In this document: one piece after another, positions 25,900-37,803 of the stretch
How the letters are laid out: each line of letters starts with the position of its first letter
Numbering within the stretch: the stretch's first letter is position 1
Origin: Cristatella mucedo
Lineage: Eukaryota; Bryozoa; Phylactolaemata; Cristatellidae
Length of the DNA stretch: 64,000 nt
Assembly (NCBI GenBank): GCA_009760855.2
Contig: WPIO01000066.1
Location: 1,078,501-1,142,500 of the forward strand
Direction: 5' to 3'
The notes under the pieces: model-generated
Told to the model about the DNA's origin: nothing
The model's input: the letters and a program-made list of their open reading frames with translations, nothing else
Database searches by the model: none
Position numbers and translations under genes: made by a program

Positions 25900-28140
25900 A
25901 TATCAGCAAAATGATAACATGTTTCAGTTAATACCACGCTGTTCTTATTGCCTCTAGGATGTAAGCCAACGCTTTATAGTTTTCGCTAGTATCTTGGGAA
26001 GTAGCAACGTCTGTCTCTTAAAATATTGATTCTCGATGCGCATGCTTTAAAACACTATTATGTCATAGCCTCACAGAGATATTTAGCAATAAATTTGCAG
26101 GCTGCATTTAGGTAATACATGACCCTGTAAAAGTACCAGGTCAGATTGTTTTCAAATAAAAACAGTCTTCAAACTGCATTAAATATTAAGAAAAATCAAT
26201 TCTTGAAGCTTCCTTAAAAAATTGAAGTAATATGTTGTAGATTTTTTGCACTTATATACAAGGAAGTGAACATAGGACACATACAACTCTATCGGAAATG
26301 AATACATTTTAAGCCCATGTCCCAGTCAATACAATACTGATGTAAATTCTAAATTTAGGAAAGACCATGTGTGGTCAGCATCAGTGATTGCCCAGAAACA
26401 TTAGATTTTTTAAAACAATACAAATATCCCATTTTGATGTGTCTAAATTATAAATGTAACAATGACCACAAAAAGAAGACATTTGACTTAATTAGTCAGA
26501 ATCTCCATGCAACTAAGTAAGAATGTAATTAATATTCACGTAATGCAATTTGTATATAAATATTAAAGCCTAAAGCTACAGGTCACAATGAATCGAAGGC
26601 AACAATTAAAATATTTTTAATTTTTCATGAAATTCCATAACTAGATTATCAGCTTCTTTTGGGCACTGCTTCAGATTTATCAAGACAAGTACTAAGGTAA
26701 GTGTTATACAATATTCAGCTCGGATGCATTAAGACAAATTATTCATTTATCCAAGCGAGCTTAAAAAATACAATCTTAATTTTTTTTAACCATCACTGTT
26801 AAAATTGAGGATATAACTTATTTAATATTACGATAATAGAATAATAATACATTTTATATAAATTCCACAGCGAATCAGTCTTTTTCTTGGCACTTTATAT
26901 TTGCTTGAGATAGTATTCTCAGGTTATTATTCATTCTGATATACATTCTCATGAAAGTTTTATAAATTAAAAAAAGAGACACGCAGAACTAAAGTGATAA
27001 TTTCATCACAAACAAGCAGATATTTCTATAGTAGCTTTTGCAAAATTTCACTAAAAAGCTTCAATGAGTTCCCTCCTGTAAACGTAACTGTGCACCTGTG
27101 TTAGCTCGACCAGTTCTGTTATTCATGTCTGCCCCTGAGTTTTGGTACCGGGTCAACAAAATCAGTAGCTGGTCTGGTCCATCGCGAAAACAATATGGTC
27201 TACCGTATTCTTTCTCTATCTTGGCCTCTCCAGCTACTAATTAGTCATTTAAACGACCGACACAATTTTTTAGCTCACAGGAATTCCACTGGATTCACTG
27301 AGCATGAGCGGTCTGAAGGCATTGGTGCTCAAGTGCATAATCCTACTGTTGGTTTTATAACCTCGTGCAGTCTCAGGATTCCTTGTGCTAAATTGAAGTT
27401 TTTAGCCGATCGGTTCTCCAGTTCATATTTTCAAAATATGTGGAACTCAATTTCAGTTTCTGTCAAAACTGGCATCGACTATGCAGCATTAAATTCTATG
27501 TTTTAAGCCTTATCGGTTGTTTTAGCACTGATGGAGGGTCAGTGAGAATTTACTTTGTAAATTCATTTTTGAGTGGGCTTATTATATAATATAGTTTAAT
27601 ACCTGCTGATAACAAAATAAATGTTCCCTAAATACAGTAGACTATGAATTGGTATAACCCATAGTTTTCCAAAATGTTCAAAGCGTGATCTTACAGTGCT
27701 GTGGCTTGCTTGTTTAGCTATGATACAAAGTAAGAATATTATGGCACTTATTTCCAACCGTTAGTCATTAAGTTTAGATTAAAAATTAGCATCACTCGGT
27801 GCTATGAAAAGTATATATTGCAAAATAGCTTTGAATCTTGAATATTTTGAGCTGATTTTAAAATTCTTAAAACGTGCTGAATTGTTACAGTAGATTGCCA
27901 CAAATGAAGGTAATTCTCCCATGTTTTGAAATTCTATTTAATTTATAGAGGCTTTATAAATTCAGATGACACATTCACTGCCAAAATGTTCTATTTACTC
28001 CTGTATACGTACATATGTTAAACGGGATCTAGCATTTTTGCAAGTATCAATAAAAGTGAACAATTACAGATCAGGAAAATGAACTAGAAATAAGCTCAAC
28101 TATGTAACTGGATTTATAAGCACAGTTTTCTAACTTTTTG
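25900..28140. other. AT-rich intron stretch, nothing recognised
   Basis: No repeat family, exon or RNA gene was recognised. One plus-strand frame of 103 codons (27195-27506) has no known domain and lies antisense to gene L, so it was not called a gene. Confidence 0.5.
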
Positions 28141-28149
28141 AATTTTGAA

Positions 28150-28890
28150 AATGGGACAGCTCATTCTCATGACGGTTGGTCCTTAAATTTGTGACATCAA
28201 GTATAGACATCTGCAACTCAATGCTTGCTGGCCCAACGGCCGGTGCAAACAAACGTTTCCAGCTGTTGCAACACTCTAAAGATAGGATTGTCTCTTTTTA
28301 GCGTCTTGGTTGCCATATTGCACCGCTTCTCACCAACTTGCACTGGCTCCCAATTAAGCAAGGCATCGACATTAAGGTTTTGTTACTGACTTTTTAGGTT
28401 CCTTCATTTTTTGGCTTCAGCCAATCTATCAAATAAACTGCTCCACTATGCTAAGTATCGTACCGACCGCTTTCCGGAGTCTTATTGATTAACTATACTT
28501 CTTGCAAACCTATTTCGCTGGAGACCGTGCCTTTAGTTCAAATGCTCCCAAAGCCTAGAACTCACTCCCGACTTGAGTCTAGACATCCCTTGACCTGACG
28601 AGAATAAAAAACTAAAAATGCATTATTTATCACAGCATTGAGTGGTCACTGTGATTTTTTATTTATGTGTTTAGGCGCTTACACTGTGCATGTTGCCTCT
28701 ACCCATAATTGCCATACTTGCTGGCTGACCCTGTGCATGTCACTGCTAACCATTGTATCCTTCTCGTGTATTCATTAGGCTAGTGATAACCACTCGATCT
28801 TGTTACCTCATTCAGCAAATGCAAAGTGGCTAGAAAGAGATTGAGTACTCTTAGGCTGTTTTATCAAGTTTATTGATTTTGATAGAAGGA
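28150..28890 (+). mobile_element. Family-1 LINE 3' half, plus orientation, decayed
   Basis: Sense blocks include acatctgcaactcaatgcttg, tcaccaacttgcactggctcc, tgggtcact-like 3' UTR text and agcaaatgcaaagtggctag, followed by gctgttttatcaagtttatt. Many substitutions and no long frame. Confidence 0.8.
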
Positions 28891-29480
28891 TTTTTTCCTC
28901 GTAAATAGACATAGCATGATCGTTTCACAAATATTACAAACTTTTGGTATAGCTGGTCCCCGACCAGCAAGCCATGGAACATTTGGCCTTTATATCATTA
29001 AAAATAATGCTAAAATTACATTTAGGAATCAATAGTGTCTACAAACCTATCATATCTAAAGTTTAGAGTTCACTGTTAAAATATTACTACTATTTAGCGT
29101 CACAGTTTCTAGCGAAAACAAAATATAGCAATATCGCAAGTAGAGCTACCGTTTTACAACAATCTTGTGTTGATTTACAAAATGCTATAAGCGGATGTGC
29201 TAGATTAATATAGTACACTAGCAGGACCTTCTATCTCTAAACCTTAATGTAAGTAAAGTGTTATGCTAGAGTAAAATTTCAGGGGTGAGTACGAGCTGTC
29301 ATTATTCAAGACCGGAAGTAAATTCTCTAACTCGAATTTCAATTTGAGAGCCATAGAAATATGCAATGAAAAGTTAGCTTGGACGTTCAATAGCAAAAGC
29401 ACCATATTAAGGTAAGTGAAACGTCACGCTAGTACTGTGAAGAGTTGAATAGTACCGGTTAATGCTCAAATGCAACGTAC

Positions 29481-29888
29481 CATATACTACAACTAGTGTT
29501 ATATAGTCGGTGACCTTTTTCATGGTGCGAAAATGTGGTGTGGATATAATATAGGTAATGCTGATTTCGTACCACGCCTGGAGCTCAGGAACCACATTTG
29601 CCAAGATGGCCACAATGATGACGTTGTAGTATCGTCGTTCGCCAATTGGTGCACATCGGATTCTTGCCCCGATGAACGTCTCGCCTGCGTTTGGCTCTTC
29701 TTGACATCGGCAGGTCGGGCTCATTTCAATTCGGCAGAAAAAGAGAGGCCGCCATTGAACTCCTGAGACATCACTTATCGTAAAATTTGCTGGCAGCACG
29801 ATTCCTTTGATGTTTGCATGTATGGTCGCTCTGCGGCCGGCTACTACTGTTAGGTTAGAAGATAAGAGACTCTGAGCTACCACGTTAC
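29481..29888 (-). CDS. Gene L exon 2: N-terminal Ig-like domain, noncanonical
   Basis: This 408-nt exon (136 codons) is bounded by a strong acceptor (ttctgctttcag) and a donor ATG/GTACGT, both phase 1. It begins GNVVAQSLLSSNLTVVAGRR, an A'/B strand pattern, and ends with alternating hydrophobic strands (AWYEISITYI, then DYITLVVVY), like strands F and G of an Ig or Fn3 fold. The canonical B and F strand cysteines are absent. Instead there is a central cysteine cluster (FCRIEMSPTCRC and IRCAP). At least two N-glycosylation sequons are visible (NLT, NFT). It resembles exon 3 in layout, including an LPA[NT] segment, the mid-domain cysteines and paired C-terminal strands, so the two probably arose by exon duplication. 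Membership in gene L is inferred from strand, phase and order. Confidence 0.62.
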
Positions 29889-30574
29889 CTGAAAGCAGAA
29901 GAATTTTCAAACAGCCTTTGTTTAAAGAGTTTAAAAATTAGACTGATAATTTAAAGCTACAAAGTGCCTCTAAATAATTGCGTTTGCCTCATTTAAAATC
30001 CTATACAGGGGCAAGAAGCCAATTCTAAATTTAGTAATTTCACAATGACTGATCATAAAAGCAGAAATTTTAAAAGTGAATAATAGTTTGAGAACTAGGT
30101 GCTTAAGTGGAGTTTACCTTAGGCGATGGCCCCTAAAGAGTAAGCTGGTGACGATATGAATTCAAGGAGCAATAATAATAGCAAGAGAAAATGGTGTGTT
30201 CAATAGTGCATTCGTAGTACTAAATATATGTGTAGGTGCTTGATATTTTTTCCTAACAGGACCGGAATATTACCCGTTTACAGCTAGCTACATGGAAGTC
30301 TGTAGTAATGTTGTGAAAGTGAGCATATATTGCTAAACAACAGATGACTCGGAGCACTCGGAACACAACCGAACTCGACAACTAATAATCAACTACTCGC
30401 CACAAAAGTTCTAATCTAACCGAAGCTTTAATCGTATAAGCACAGGGCTTTGGGCTCGAATTGGCCAGTGCTGTTGCTATGGCCAGTAGCATGAAAACAG
30501 TGCCTCGATTGGTCAGTCAAGGTCGGTAACAGCCCCAGCCTAGTGCCGGCAGACAACAGCATGTAAGTGCATAA

Positions 30575-30715
30575 TTTATTTTGTTTGTTGTTCTAGCATG
30601 ATTTCACTAACCATTCAATTGCATTTCACTTTGCAGCAAATGTTAAGCGCCTAGACAGAGATTAAGTTCTCAGAGGGCGCTTTATCAAGTGCATTATTAT
30701 TATTATTATTATGCA
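30575..30715 (+). mobile_element. Solo family-1 LINE 3' tail in the left Gypsy LTR
   Basis: Contains ccattcaattgcatttcact, agcgcctagacagagattaa, ggcgctttatcaagtgcatt and then an ATT run. The tail is well kept compared with most copies, consistent with a later insertion. Confidence 0.82.
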
Positions 30716-31611
30716 TCACTGCCATAATCAGGGGTATGCATTCTTTATTGCGATCTCTACATTCCTCCCTCGTTACTCATAGCCAATTTGCATGCTAGCT
30801 TATGGCATGACCTGATCTTGTTTCCAAATAGGTGGTCTTCGTGTAGGTTGGGGTCTGGCATTTAGAGCCCCACGGTGCCTTGTACTACTGGTGGAACAGA
30901 CAAGTCAGGCTTAACTGGCAACCCATCGTGTTCGGCACCCTCTGCAGTCCAGGTTTCCGCTGCCTGTGGTAGTACGTAGCCTCTATCGGTAGGCACGGTT
31001 TCTGGGATCTTGGCTGTCATTTTTAAAAGCATAGGCAACTCATTCGAGCGATATACAGGCATAGGTGGCTCAGGGCTACAGTTCTGGCCCGCTCTGCTAG
31101 GCCGACCATATTCGACGACATCTTTAGCCATGTTGACCCAGTAAGCATCGTCGTGCAGGCGATCTATGGTGTGAGCCAGGCACTGTTGACCAGCACATAA
31201 TGAGTTATGGGAGTGCATCAGGAAATGGTGTGGGACCAACAAGTTTCAAGTGATATTCTGAGCAGGGGGATTAAAATCGTCGATAATGAACACCATCCAC
31301 GAGAGTTGGCAGGTGAAGGATTTTCGGACGCTGCATACAACGTTCCCGGACCAATATCCGGTTTGGCCAGGTTAAGCAGTCACATCGTAAACTAGTTTGA
31401 TAATGGGTGGCATCAGCTGACTTCACAGCCCCATGTTCAGCTGTCGAGACATTCAGAAGCACTAAGACCAGGCAAACAGTTGGCATTGTCGTTGGTCTCC
31501 TAAATAAGCAGACGGCTTTTAGATTTTGACAACCTGGCTTATATAGGATCTTAAAGTCACACTCAGGCTTCGAAAGAGCCCATCCGGCCAGCATCCTATG
31601 AGTTTTTGAGT

Positions 31612-31880
31612 CAACGACAACTACTCTTCTGCTGCCGACTATGGCTCATCTTTTTCAGTGGTCCTGAGCCGCTACTTCAATGCCACTCACCACTTCAACT
31701 GGTCTCCGGACTCTGCTGTGCGTCCCATTTTCTCTTTTGCTGAGTGAGACGAAGTCTGTTGGCTACCGAATGACTACCAAAGCTGCTTAGGCAGTGATTG
31801 CACTATACAAAACTCTCCTACGTAGCACCCACATAGTCTTTATGACTTTGTGGAGCTACAGACGGAGATACGCACACACT
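31612..31880 (+). mobile_element. Family-2 LINE 3' tail inside the Gypsy relic
   Basis: The blocks gctgccgactatggctcatc, gagtgagacgaagtctgttg, acaaaactctcctacgtagc and gagctacagacggagatacg match the 3' end of the 56.3-59.2 kb element. It separates two parts of the Gypsy pol. Confidence 0.85.
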
Positions 31881-33394
31881 GTGCATCCATATAAGATGGT
31901 AACGATTAGTCTTTACCTGGACCGATCTGCCGAGAAGGTAGTGTCAAAACTCGTTCAATGCCAATATCTGTGCCAGGCACTCTTTTGGGATGGCACCATA
32001 GTTCTGTTCAGCCGTTGTAAGTGTTTGACTCTTGTAAACAATGAAATGGCCATTTTGCTCCAGGACAGCTCTTAGTCCAAAGTTACTAGCATCCGTACAA
32101 AAAAAAACGGAAAAAGGCACCTGGATGTCTGGGTAACGAAGAACTGGGGCTGAAGTAAGCACATGCTTCAGCAATGAGAATGACTTGGAGGCCTCATAAC
32201 ACAACCAAACCTGAAAGCGTCCAATCCACGACTCTCGACAGACGTTCTAATATAACCTGAACTACTGTCATCTGTGGCAGGGGGGGCTTTGTACCAGCAC
32301 TGTTGCTAAGGCCAACAGTAGAAATTCTGCACCTCAATTGGTCAGTCAAGGTCGGCAGGGCTCTGCTGCCGATAGCTGGAATATGCATTCTCTATTACGA
32401 TCTCACCAATACTATAACCTTATCTGGCTGAAATATCTTCATTTGTATCTGCACTATAAAGAAACTACATGGAAAGTCGGAAGCAAGGGGGTCTTATAAT
32501 GTAAGGATATTATAATGTAACTCATTTGTATGGCCCCTTAAGAGAACCTAATTTCAACTCAAAGCTTTACTATGCAACGACGCTTGAGCCCATGACCTCA
32601 GCTATACCTTGGTTGGAGCAAGTACCTTAACCGTGGGCCAAAGCGGCGAGGCAGATGAAAAGCTGCCGCAATAAAATCGCAATTCGTCAATAGAGGTTAC
32701 TTGTGCAAATACATGAGACAATGCTATTGCGGCTTGGCTTACAAATACTGCCACAGTATGAAAAAATTAGCAATTGCATGCAGTTCTTGAATTTTATAAT
32801 CTAAGTACTAGATATGCATCTCAATCGTACGGTTTTACGAAAGTTGACATTCTTAAAATGTCCCACCTTCTAAACATTATAATTTCATTAGTTGCTCTTC
32901 TTGTTTTTAAGCAACCCTAAACTGATTGAAGGATTGTCAGCCCTATTTGGTCCTCTCTGATAAAATAAAGACATGCTAAAGCTAACCCAAATATAGCTTA
33001 AATTGTAACATTAAGTTGGCTGTTAAGTCAGCTAGTATTTACTTATTGGTTTGCTCTTTAGGTAGTTTGTAGGACTTTTAGCGTCAACCTTATAAATAAA
33101 AGTTTATACTAGTTGTGTGCCCAATGCTTCTCTGTCAACAACTTGGCTGTTGAATGGGAGGCATGTGGGCTTTTCATATTATACTAAGAAAAAATCTGAG
33201 CGTGAAGATGCTATCGATTGTGCATCCTTTGCAGCAATTGTAAAGTGTCTAGAAACACTGTGCATTCTATAAGGATGTTGAGTAAAATTTATAGCTATTA
33301 CTACAACAAAAATAATAACAATAATAGGCTTGATGAAGCGATATCTGAGAACAAATGTAAGGCGCCTAGAGAGTGATTAAGTTCTCTGACGGCA

Positions 33395-34533
33395 CTTTAT
33401 CAAGTGCATAAAAATAATAACTATTATTATTATTAACTCAATCTCTTTATTGGCGCTTTAAATTTGCTGCTCAGGAAAACACGATTAAATGATGAGTAAT
33501 ATCATGCTTGATAAACAACATGAATGACATGGCTCGGGGTGACATGTTCATGGTCAGCAATCAAGCTTGGTTAGGGGTAACATGCACACTGTCAGCACTC
33601 ACAAGCACATAAGGGACGAATCAGAGGGATCCACTAAATGCTGTCCCAAATAAGTGTTTTTTCAAATTCTTTTTTAATAGTGGTCAAGTCAGTGGATGAT
33701 GCGATGCAAGTTGGGAGTGAGTAAGAGGTCTTAGGAGCTTATGCACTATATGGACTTTATCTGTAGGATTTGAGGTTCGCACGAGGTATTGGTAAACTGA
33801 TAGATTCCGAAAAGTGTTTGGTACAATGCTTGGCGTGGAAGGGCAGTAGTTCTGAGAGATAAGATGGAGCCAACGACTGAAGTGGCCTGAAACTGACCAA
33901 TTCAACCTTGAAGTCGATCCGTTGGTTGACTGGTAGCCCATGCAGGTCGGTGAGGAGTGGTGTGATGTGGCAACTGTGAAGCTCACGACATACAAGGCTA
34001 TGCTCAGAGTTTCGCACCAGCTGAAAGTGCCTGATTGCAAATGCCCATTGGCCTCCAAGCAGTGAGGTTCAGAAGTTACGACGGGAAGTCTCAAATGCAT
34101 AGACCAACTTAAACAAAAACTTAGATGTAGTATCTTCTCTAAACATGACTGAATTGAAGCAATAATATCTAGCTTAAAGAAGGTTGACTTGACTGCGGAG
34201 CTGATTTGGTCGTCTAAAGGATGATCACTTTGGAACATGACTCATTGAATTCATGGAAATTCAACAGGAGATATGCTGACAGAGTTGATTTTGGGCTTCA
34301 GCTTTTCCAATTGCTGAATCACACTTCGTTCACCCATAGCTGTTAAGTTAGTTTGATCATCATTCAATCTATGAATATTTGCTGCCATCCATGTGGGGAT
34401 GTCGTCAAAACATGCTGTAAGAGTGTTGAGAGAATTCGAGGTACTCTACATCTGGGAGAAATAGCAGCAAAGGTACAACTGAATTTAATCCCCATATAAG
34501 TGAAGGCTAAGATATTGCTTGGCAATCCCATCA

Positions 34534-34581
<48 letters not shown>

Positions 34582-35320
34582 AACCGTGAAAAGAACCAGA
34601 CATATCAAGGAGCCCTGGGGTACCTCATATTTCAGAGTTACGACGGAGAATTTTTTTGCATTCATGTCAAGACTCACAGGCACTATGAGAGGGACTCCGC
34701 AAGAATTTGGTGATTAATAATATCCAACGCTAACGATAGATAGAGCAAAGCAAGCACAGATACTCTACCAGTGACTGCATTCCAAATTAGGCTGTTTTAC
34801 ACCCTAAGTAATGCTGATTGTATGAAGTGATTAGCTCTTAAGCCAAACTGAATCTTACTAGCAAGGTCTGAAAGTTCAATGAATGGGTTCAGCTGGTCGG
34901 TGGCAACTATTTCCAGTGTCTTTGATAGAAATGATAAAAGGAAGACTGGGTGGTAGTTGGTCAAGTTCCCTTGGTCTCGTGTCGCTCTCTTGAGAAGCAG
35001 CATGACTGCAGTTTTATTTGCAAAGTGCTGGTTCATGACCTGAGGATAATGCCATTAATAATTTTAACTATGCATAAAAAGCAGATCAATGTAACGTTGA
35101 AGCAGGACATGGGAATAGGGTCCACATACATTGTTGTCTTTTTTTATTGGGATTTGAACTTCAGGACTAGATCACCAGTGACCTGCTTAAATGTACATAT
35201 TGAGGTGCAGCCAGGAACCGCGGGGAAGTATGCTAGGGCTGCATGCTGCCATCGCTGGGATGGACTCCCTTATGTTGTCTACCTTCTGGACAGGTCGAGA
35301 GAAGCGATCGGCTCCAGCGA
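33395..35320 (-). mobile_element. Family-1 LINE, long decayed copy with GA expansion
   Basis: An antisense copy running from the 3' tail (agtgcataaaaataataact) through C-terminal blocks (ELHSCHITPLLTDLHGLPVN), RT blocks (GNLTNYHPVFLLSFLSKTLE) and upstream sequence matching 53.15-53.29 kb. Its frame is shifted several times. A (GA)n run at 34538-34578 interrupts it where other copies read gcaagaggcagag. It lies in gene L intron 1. Confidence 0.87.
34538..34578. repeat. (GA)n microsatellite inside a LINE
   Basis: About 41 bp of GA between atcagtgag and agtataaccgtg. The same LINE position in the 52.5 kb copy reads gcaagaggcagagtataaac, which supplies a purine-rich seed. Confidence 0.93.
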
Positions 35321-35449
35321 GAGCACTTTATCGAAGCCGCCTTAATCAAAGCCATCGACGACATATTCGGAGCAGCAAATACTGGAATGCCACGGCCACA
35401 GCTTAGCTTGAGCTATCGGAAGTCTGAGACACTAAAGAGGTTGATATTC

Positions 35450-35530
35450 TAATTGAACCATTGAGAATACTTATAGGTCTGGCAGACGATGCACTACAAT
35501 AGTTTAAATCTTGCCTACATATTCGTGGTC
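35450..35530 (+). mobile_element. Family-2 LINE scrap
   Basis: The text ttataggtctggcagacgat gcactacaatagtttaaatc matches the RT segment near 57960-58005. Confidence 0.6.
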
Positions 35531-35595
35531 AAACAGTGGGGTTACGGTCTTATCCACAGGACCGGTCACCTTCGGAGTAATACATGAATAGTTCT

Positions 35596-35772
35596 TTAAA
35601 TAAATACAAGCTGATTTAACAGCCCATTTGTGTATAGCGACAGAAGAGCCTTGGCGGCTATCACAACACTTGCAGTGGCGATAAAGGATCGCCGACCACA
35701 GGATTCGAACCCGCGACCTCGGGTCCGAGGTCATGAAAAGCAACCGCCTTACCTAGCAAGCCATTACGAGGT
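35596..35772 (-). mobile_element. tRNA-derived SINE
   Basis: Minus orientation. The tail (aaataaatacaagctgattt) is at the left, the body tatagcgacagaagagcctt next, then a B box (gattcgaacccgcgacctc in antisense) and an A-box region at the right end. Confidence 0.88.
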
Positions 35773-36544
35773 CATTACTTTGGACCTTAGCAGATCTCTG
35801 CTAATACAAAGCATCGAAACAGTAAGATTGAGCCTAGTGTATTATTGATTAAAGTAAATTTGACTTTTCTAAGCATGATCCAGGGTCCGTAAGTATTTTG
35901 ATAGTTTGAAAAAAGTTATCTGTTCATAGTCAGCTCTTAAGAAATGCTTTAGAAGTACAATGCATAGGCATAAAGTTGTCGAAAGATAGCATCAAGCAGT
36001 AAAAACAGATGGACTAATACTTACGGTCACTTTTGAGTTTTTTTAATGGAACTCAACCAGCATGCATCTGGACTTTAAACAACCAAGTACTTAGGGAACG
36101 ACTTATATTTGCTTTCTCTTACGTTTGAACACCCTTTCTAGCATTTCTTTGCTTGCTCATTCTATTCTATTCGCAACCCGAGCCGCCCTCGTGACTCAGC
36201 TATACTTATTACTTCATCTTTTTTTGGTCAGTTTAGGCTTTTGCAGATCATTTCTTTGACGACAGCTAATCAAGCTTCAATGCAGTTAACAAAATCTTGC
36301 ATGTAATGTCTTCTGAATTTCTTAAACTTTATTGAGTTAAGGGAGACATGTTATATTAGTATATTCCCAGGTGGTACTATGGCAGTTTTCACTAAGGTAG
36401 CTTACATTCGAAAAATTAAAAATTGGTAAGGTAACGGAACAGTTTGATGTATGCACATTTTTCAATAGAGAAATTTTAATCTTTATCTAGTGTTACTGCC
36501 TTATTAAATACAAGCCATTCTATTTAAAGGTAATTGCAGTGTCA

Positions 36545-36720
36545 GCTGTGATGGCACATTACGTAACATAGTTCCATTATGTGACCTCGATCCCGAGTTA
36601 GTTGGTTCGAATCCTATGGTGGGCTATTATTTATCGCCAATGCAAGCTGTGGTGATAGCCACAAAGGTCCTTCAGTCACTAAAAAAGAGGATGTTTAATA
36701 TTCTAGCATTTATTTATTAT
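36545..36720 (+). mobile_element. tRNA-derived SINE, decayed
   Basis: Begins gctgtgatggcacattacgt, has a B-box (gttggttcgaatcctatggt) and a body tatcgccaatgcaagctgtg, ending in a tail rich in ATTT. Same family as the copies at 35.6 and 44.5 kb. Confidence 0.82.
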
Positions 36721-37610
36721 CCTCAAGCTGGAAGCCTGCGCCCTTGAGATCCAAACCCCATTGAACCAGCACTGCAGGCTAGCTTGACCATTCCGGGAAC
36801 ATCCTCACTCAAGCGAAACTGCCTGACTGTGCCTGACCTGGCTGACCGGCTCGCTGCTCCTCTGTCTTCTCGCTTTATTGCTCATCGGCTTCCAATCTTC
36901 TCTCCTCACTCGAAATTGACAGCCATAATCATCTGGTCCACATTTCCTAGGAACCCAAAGCGAGGAACTTGATTTTTGCTGATAAAGCACAGGTGTATGC
37001 AAGTCCGGGAAGAACCTCGAGGTTGAAATCCAATTGTAAAACCAAAATTAATACCTTTTTAATCATGATAACTGGCACAGTTGCTAATTCTGACCTGAAA
37101 TAGCAGTATTCGTCCCACAGTATTTATGAACTGTCAATTTATGTAAACTTTTAGTAGAAGTTTTCCAGAACTAAAGGTACTAAGACAAAGCTTTGCTGCA
37201 GAAATAGATGTGTGAGTGCTGCATTGGCAACGTACGGGCTTATTTAATAAAAAATGTGCCTAAAATAACTTGAAAATTAAAGAGTACTTAAATTCTAATA
37301 TTTTTAAATAAATAAGATCATTTTTTATATCGCAATATCAACTCGATTGAGCTAACAGAATCTCTAAGTCATAATATGTCCCTGCATTACTGATGTATGC
37401 AATGCTAAATCAGCTCCTCTCACACAAAATGACATCGTGTCACAAACACGAAAATGTCAAAAGAAACTGAAAAGGCAGATTACAGTACATTTAGCATAAC
37501 TTTGAGCTTTCAGTTATAATCAGAACGCTTATCTTCTACAACTGAACTTGAAGTGCGGTATATTTATACTCTTAACCAGGATGCGTTTTTACTAAGTTTC
37601 AGGTACTCAC

Positions 37611-37680
37611 CACGAATAAATGAGTATTCAATTAATATGGAAGCAGATAGGAGCGAATAGGCTAGTGCAGAATCTCTCAT
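37611..37680 (-). CDS. Gene L exon 1: signal peptide
   Basis: An ATG at 37680 opens 23 codons and ends with one extra base at a good donor (CGTG then GTGAGT). This is a phase 1 exit, which fits every downstream Ig exon. The peptide starts MRDSALAYSLLSASILIEY, with an uncharged stretch of about 13 residues typical of a secretory signal. Joining to the next exon gives a glycine and then NVVAQS, a plausible mature N-terminus. The exon is too short to be found as a long reading frame. Support comes from the hydrophobic core, the matching phase, the donor quality and the TATA-like box upstream. The n-region has a single Arg, and the C-terminal part (EYSFIR) is not ideal for cleavage, so the assignment is moderate. 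The next exon is 7.7 kb away across LINE, SINE and Gypsy DNA. Confidence 0.5.
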
Positions 37681-37795
37681 GCCATTAGCTTCCTCGGTTT
37701 TTTTCTGGCAATACTGAGAACCTCGCACAATTTACTCGACATGTATCACGACGTACCGAGCCAACAATTGTATTGCGATAGGCGTAGAACGACGT

Positions 37796-37803
37796 TATTT
37801 ATA
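37796..37803 (-). promoter_or_regulatory. TATA-like box upstream of gene L
   Basis: The minus strand reads TATAAATA here, 116 nt upstream of the proposed start codon at 37680. A start about 30 nt downstream would put transcription initiation near 37770 and give a leader of about 90 nt. The leader also contains an ATG at 37742 that opens a short frame ending in a stop that overlaps the proposed start codon. The match is short and the region is AT-rich, so chance is possible. Confidence 0.4.

Larger units (their letters stand above)
30345..32460 (-). mobile_element. Gypsy-type LTR retroelement relic with nested insertions
   Basis: Minus-strand frames carry Gypsy pol pieces. At 32204-31944 there is an RNase H part with FCTDASNFGLRAVLEQ and TLTTAEQNYG. 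At 31594-31500 the end of that domain follows (DFKILYKPGCQNLKAV). At 31242-31080 is an integrase zinc-binding-like part (HDDAYWVNMAKDVVEYG). Flanking similar regions near 30460-30560 with 30730-30775, and near 32290-32400, share blocks such as ttggtcagtcaaggtcgg and gtatgcattcttt/atatgcattctct, and look like the two LTRs. A LINE 3' tail sits in the left LTR and another between RNase H and its end. All frames are broken and the protease/RT part is missing. It lies in gene L intron 1. Confidence 0.78.
8014..37803 (-). other. Gene L: IgSF receptor-like gene, seven exons found, 3' end missing
   Basis: This is a gene model joining seven minus-strand coding exons: 37680-37611, 29888-29481, 17018-16575, 14244-13957, 12650-12285, 12178-11867 and 8292-8014. 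Each junction has AG/GT splice signals, and all junctions are phase 1, so the reading frame stays open through about 722 residues. The order is signal peptide, two noncanonical Ig-like domains, then a canonical Ig, a six-cysteine Ig, an I-set-like Ig and a membrane-proximal module. The last three match gene R. By analogy with gene R, a transmembrane exon should follow, but I found none between 1 and 8013. Introns are about 7.7, 12.5, 2.3, 1.3, 0.1 and 3.6 kb and are full of transposons. No stop or frameshift was seen within the seven exons. The role is unknown; a cell-surface receptor or adhesion protein is inferred. The joins are by eye only. Confidence 0.72.
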
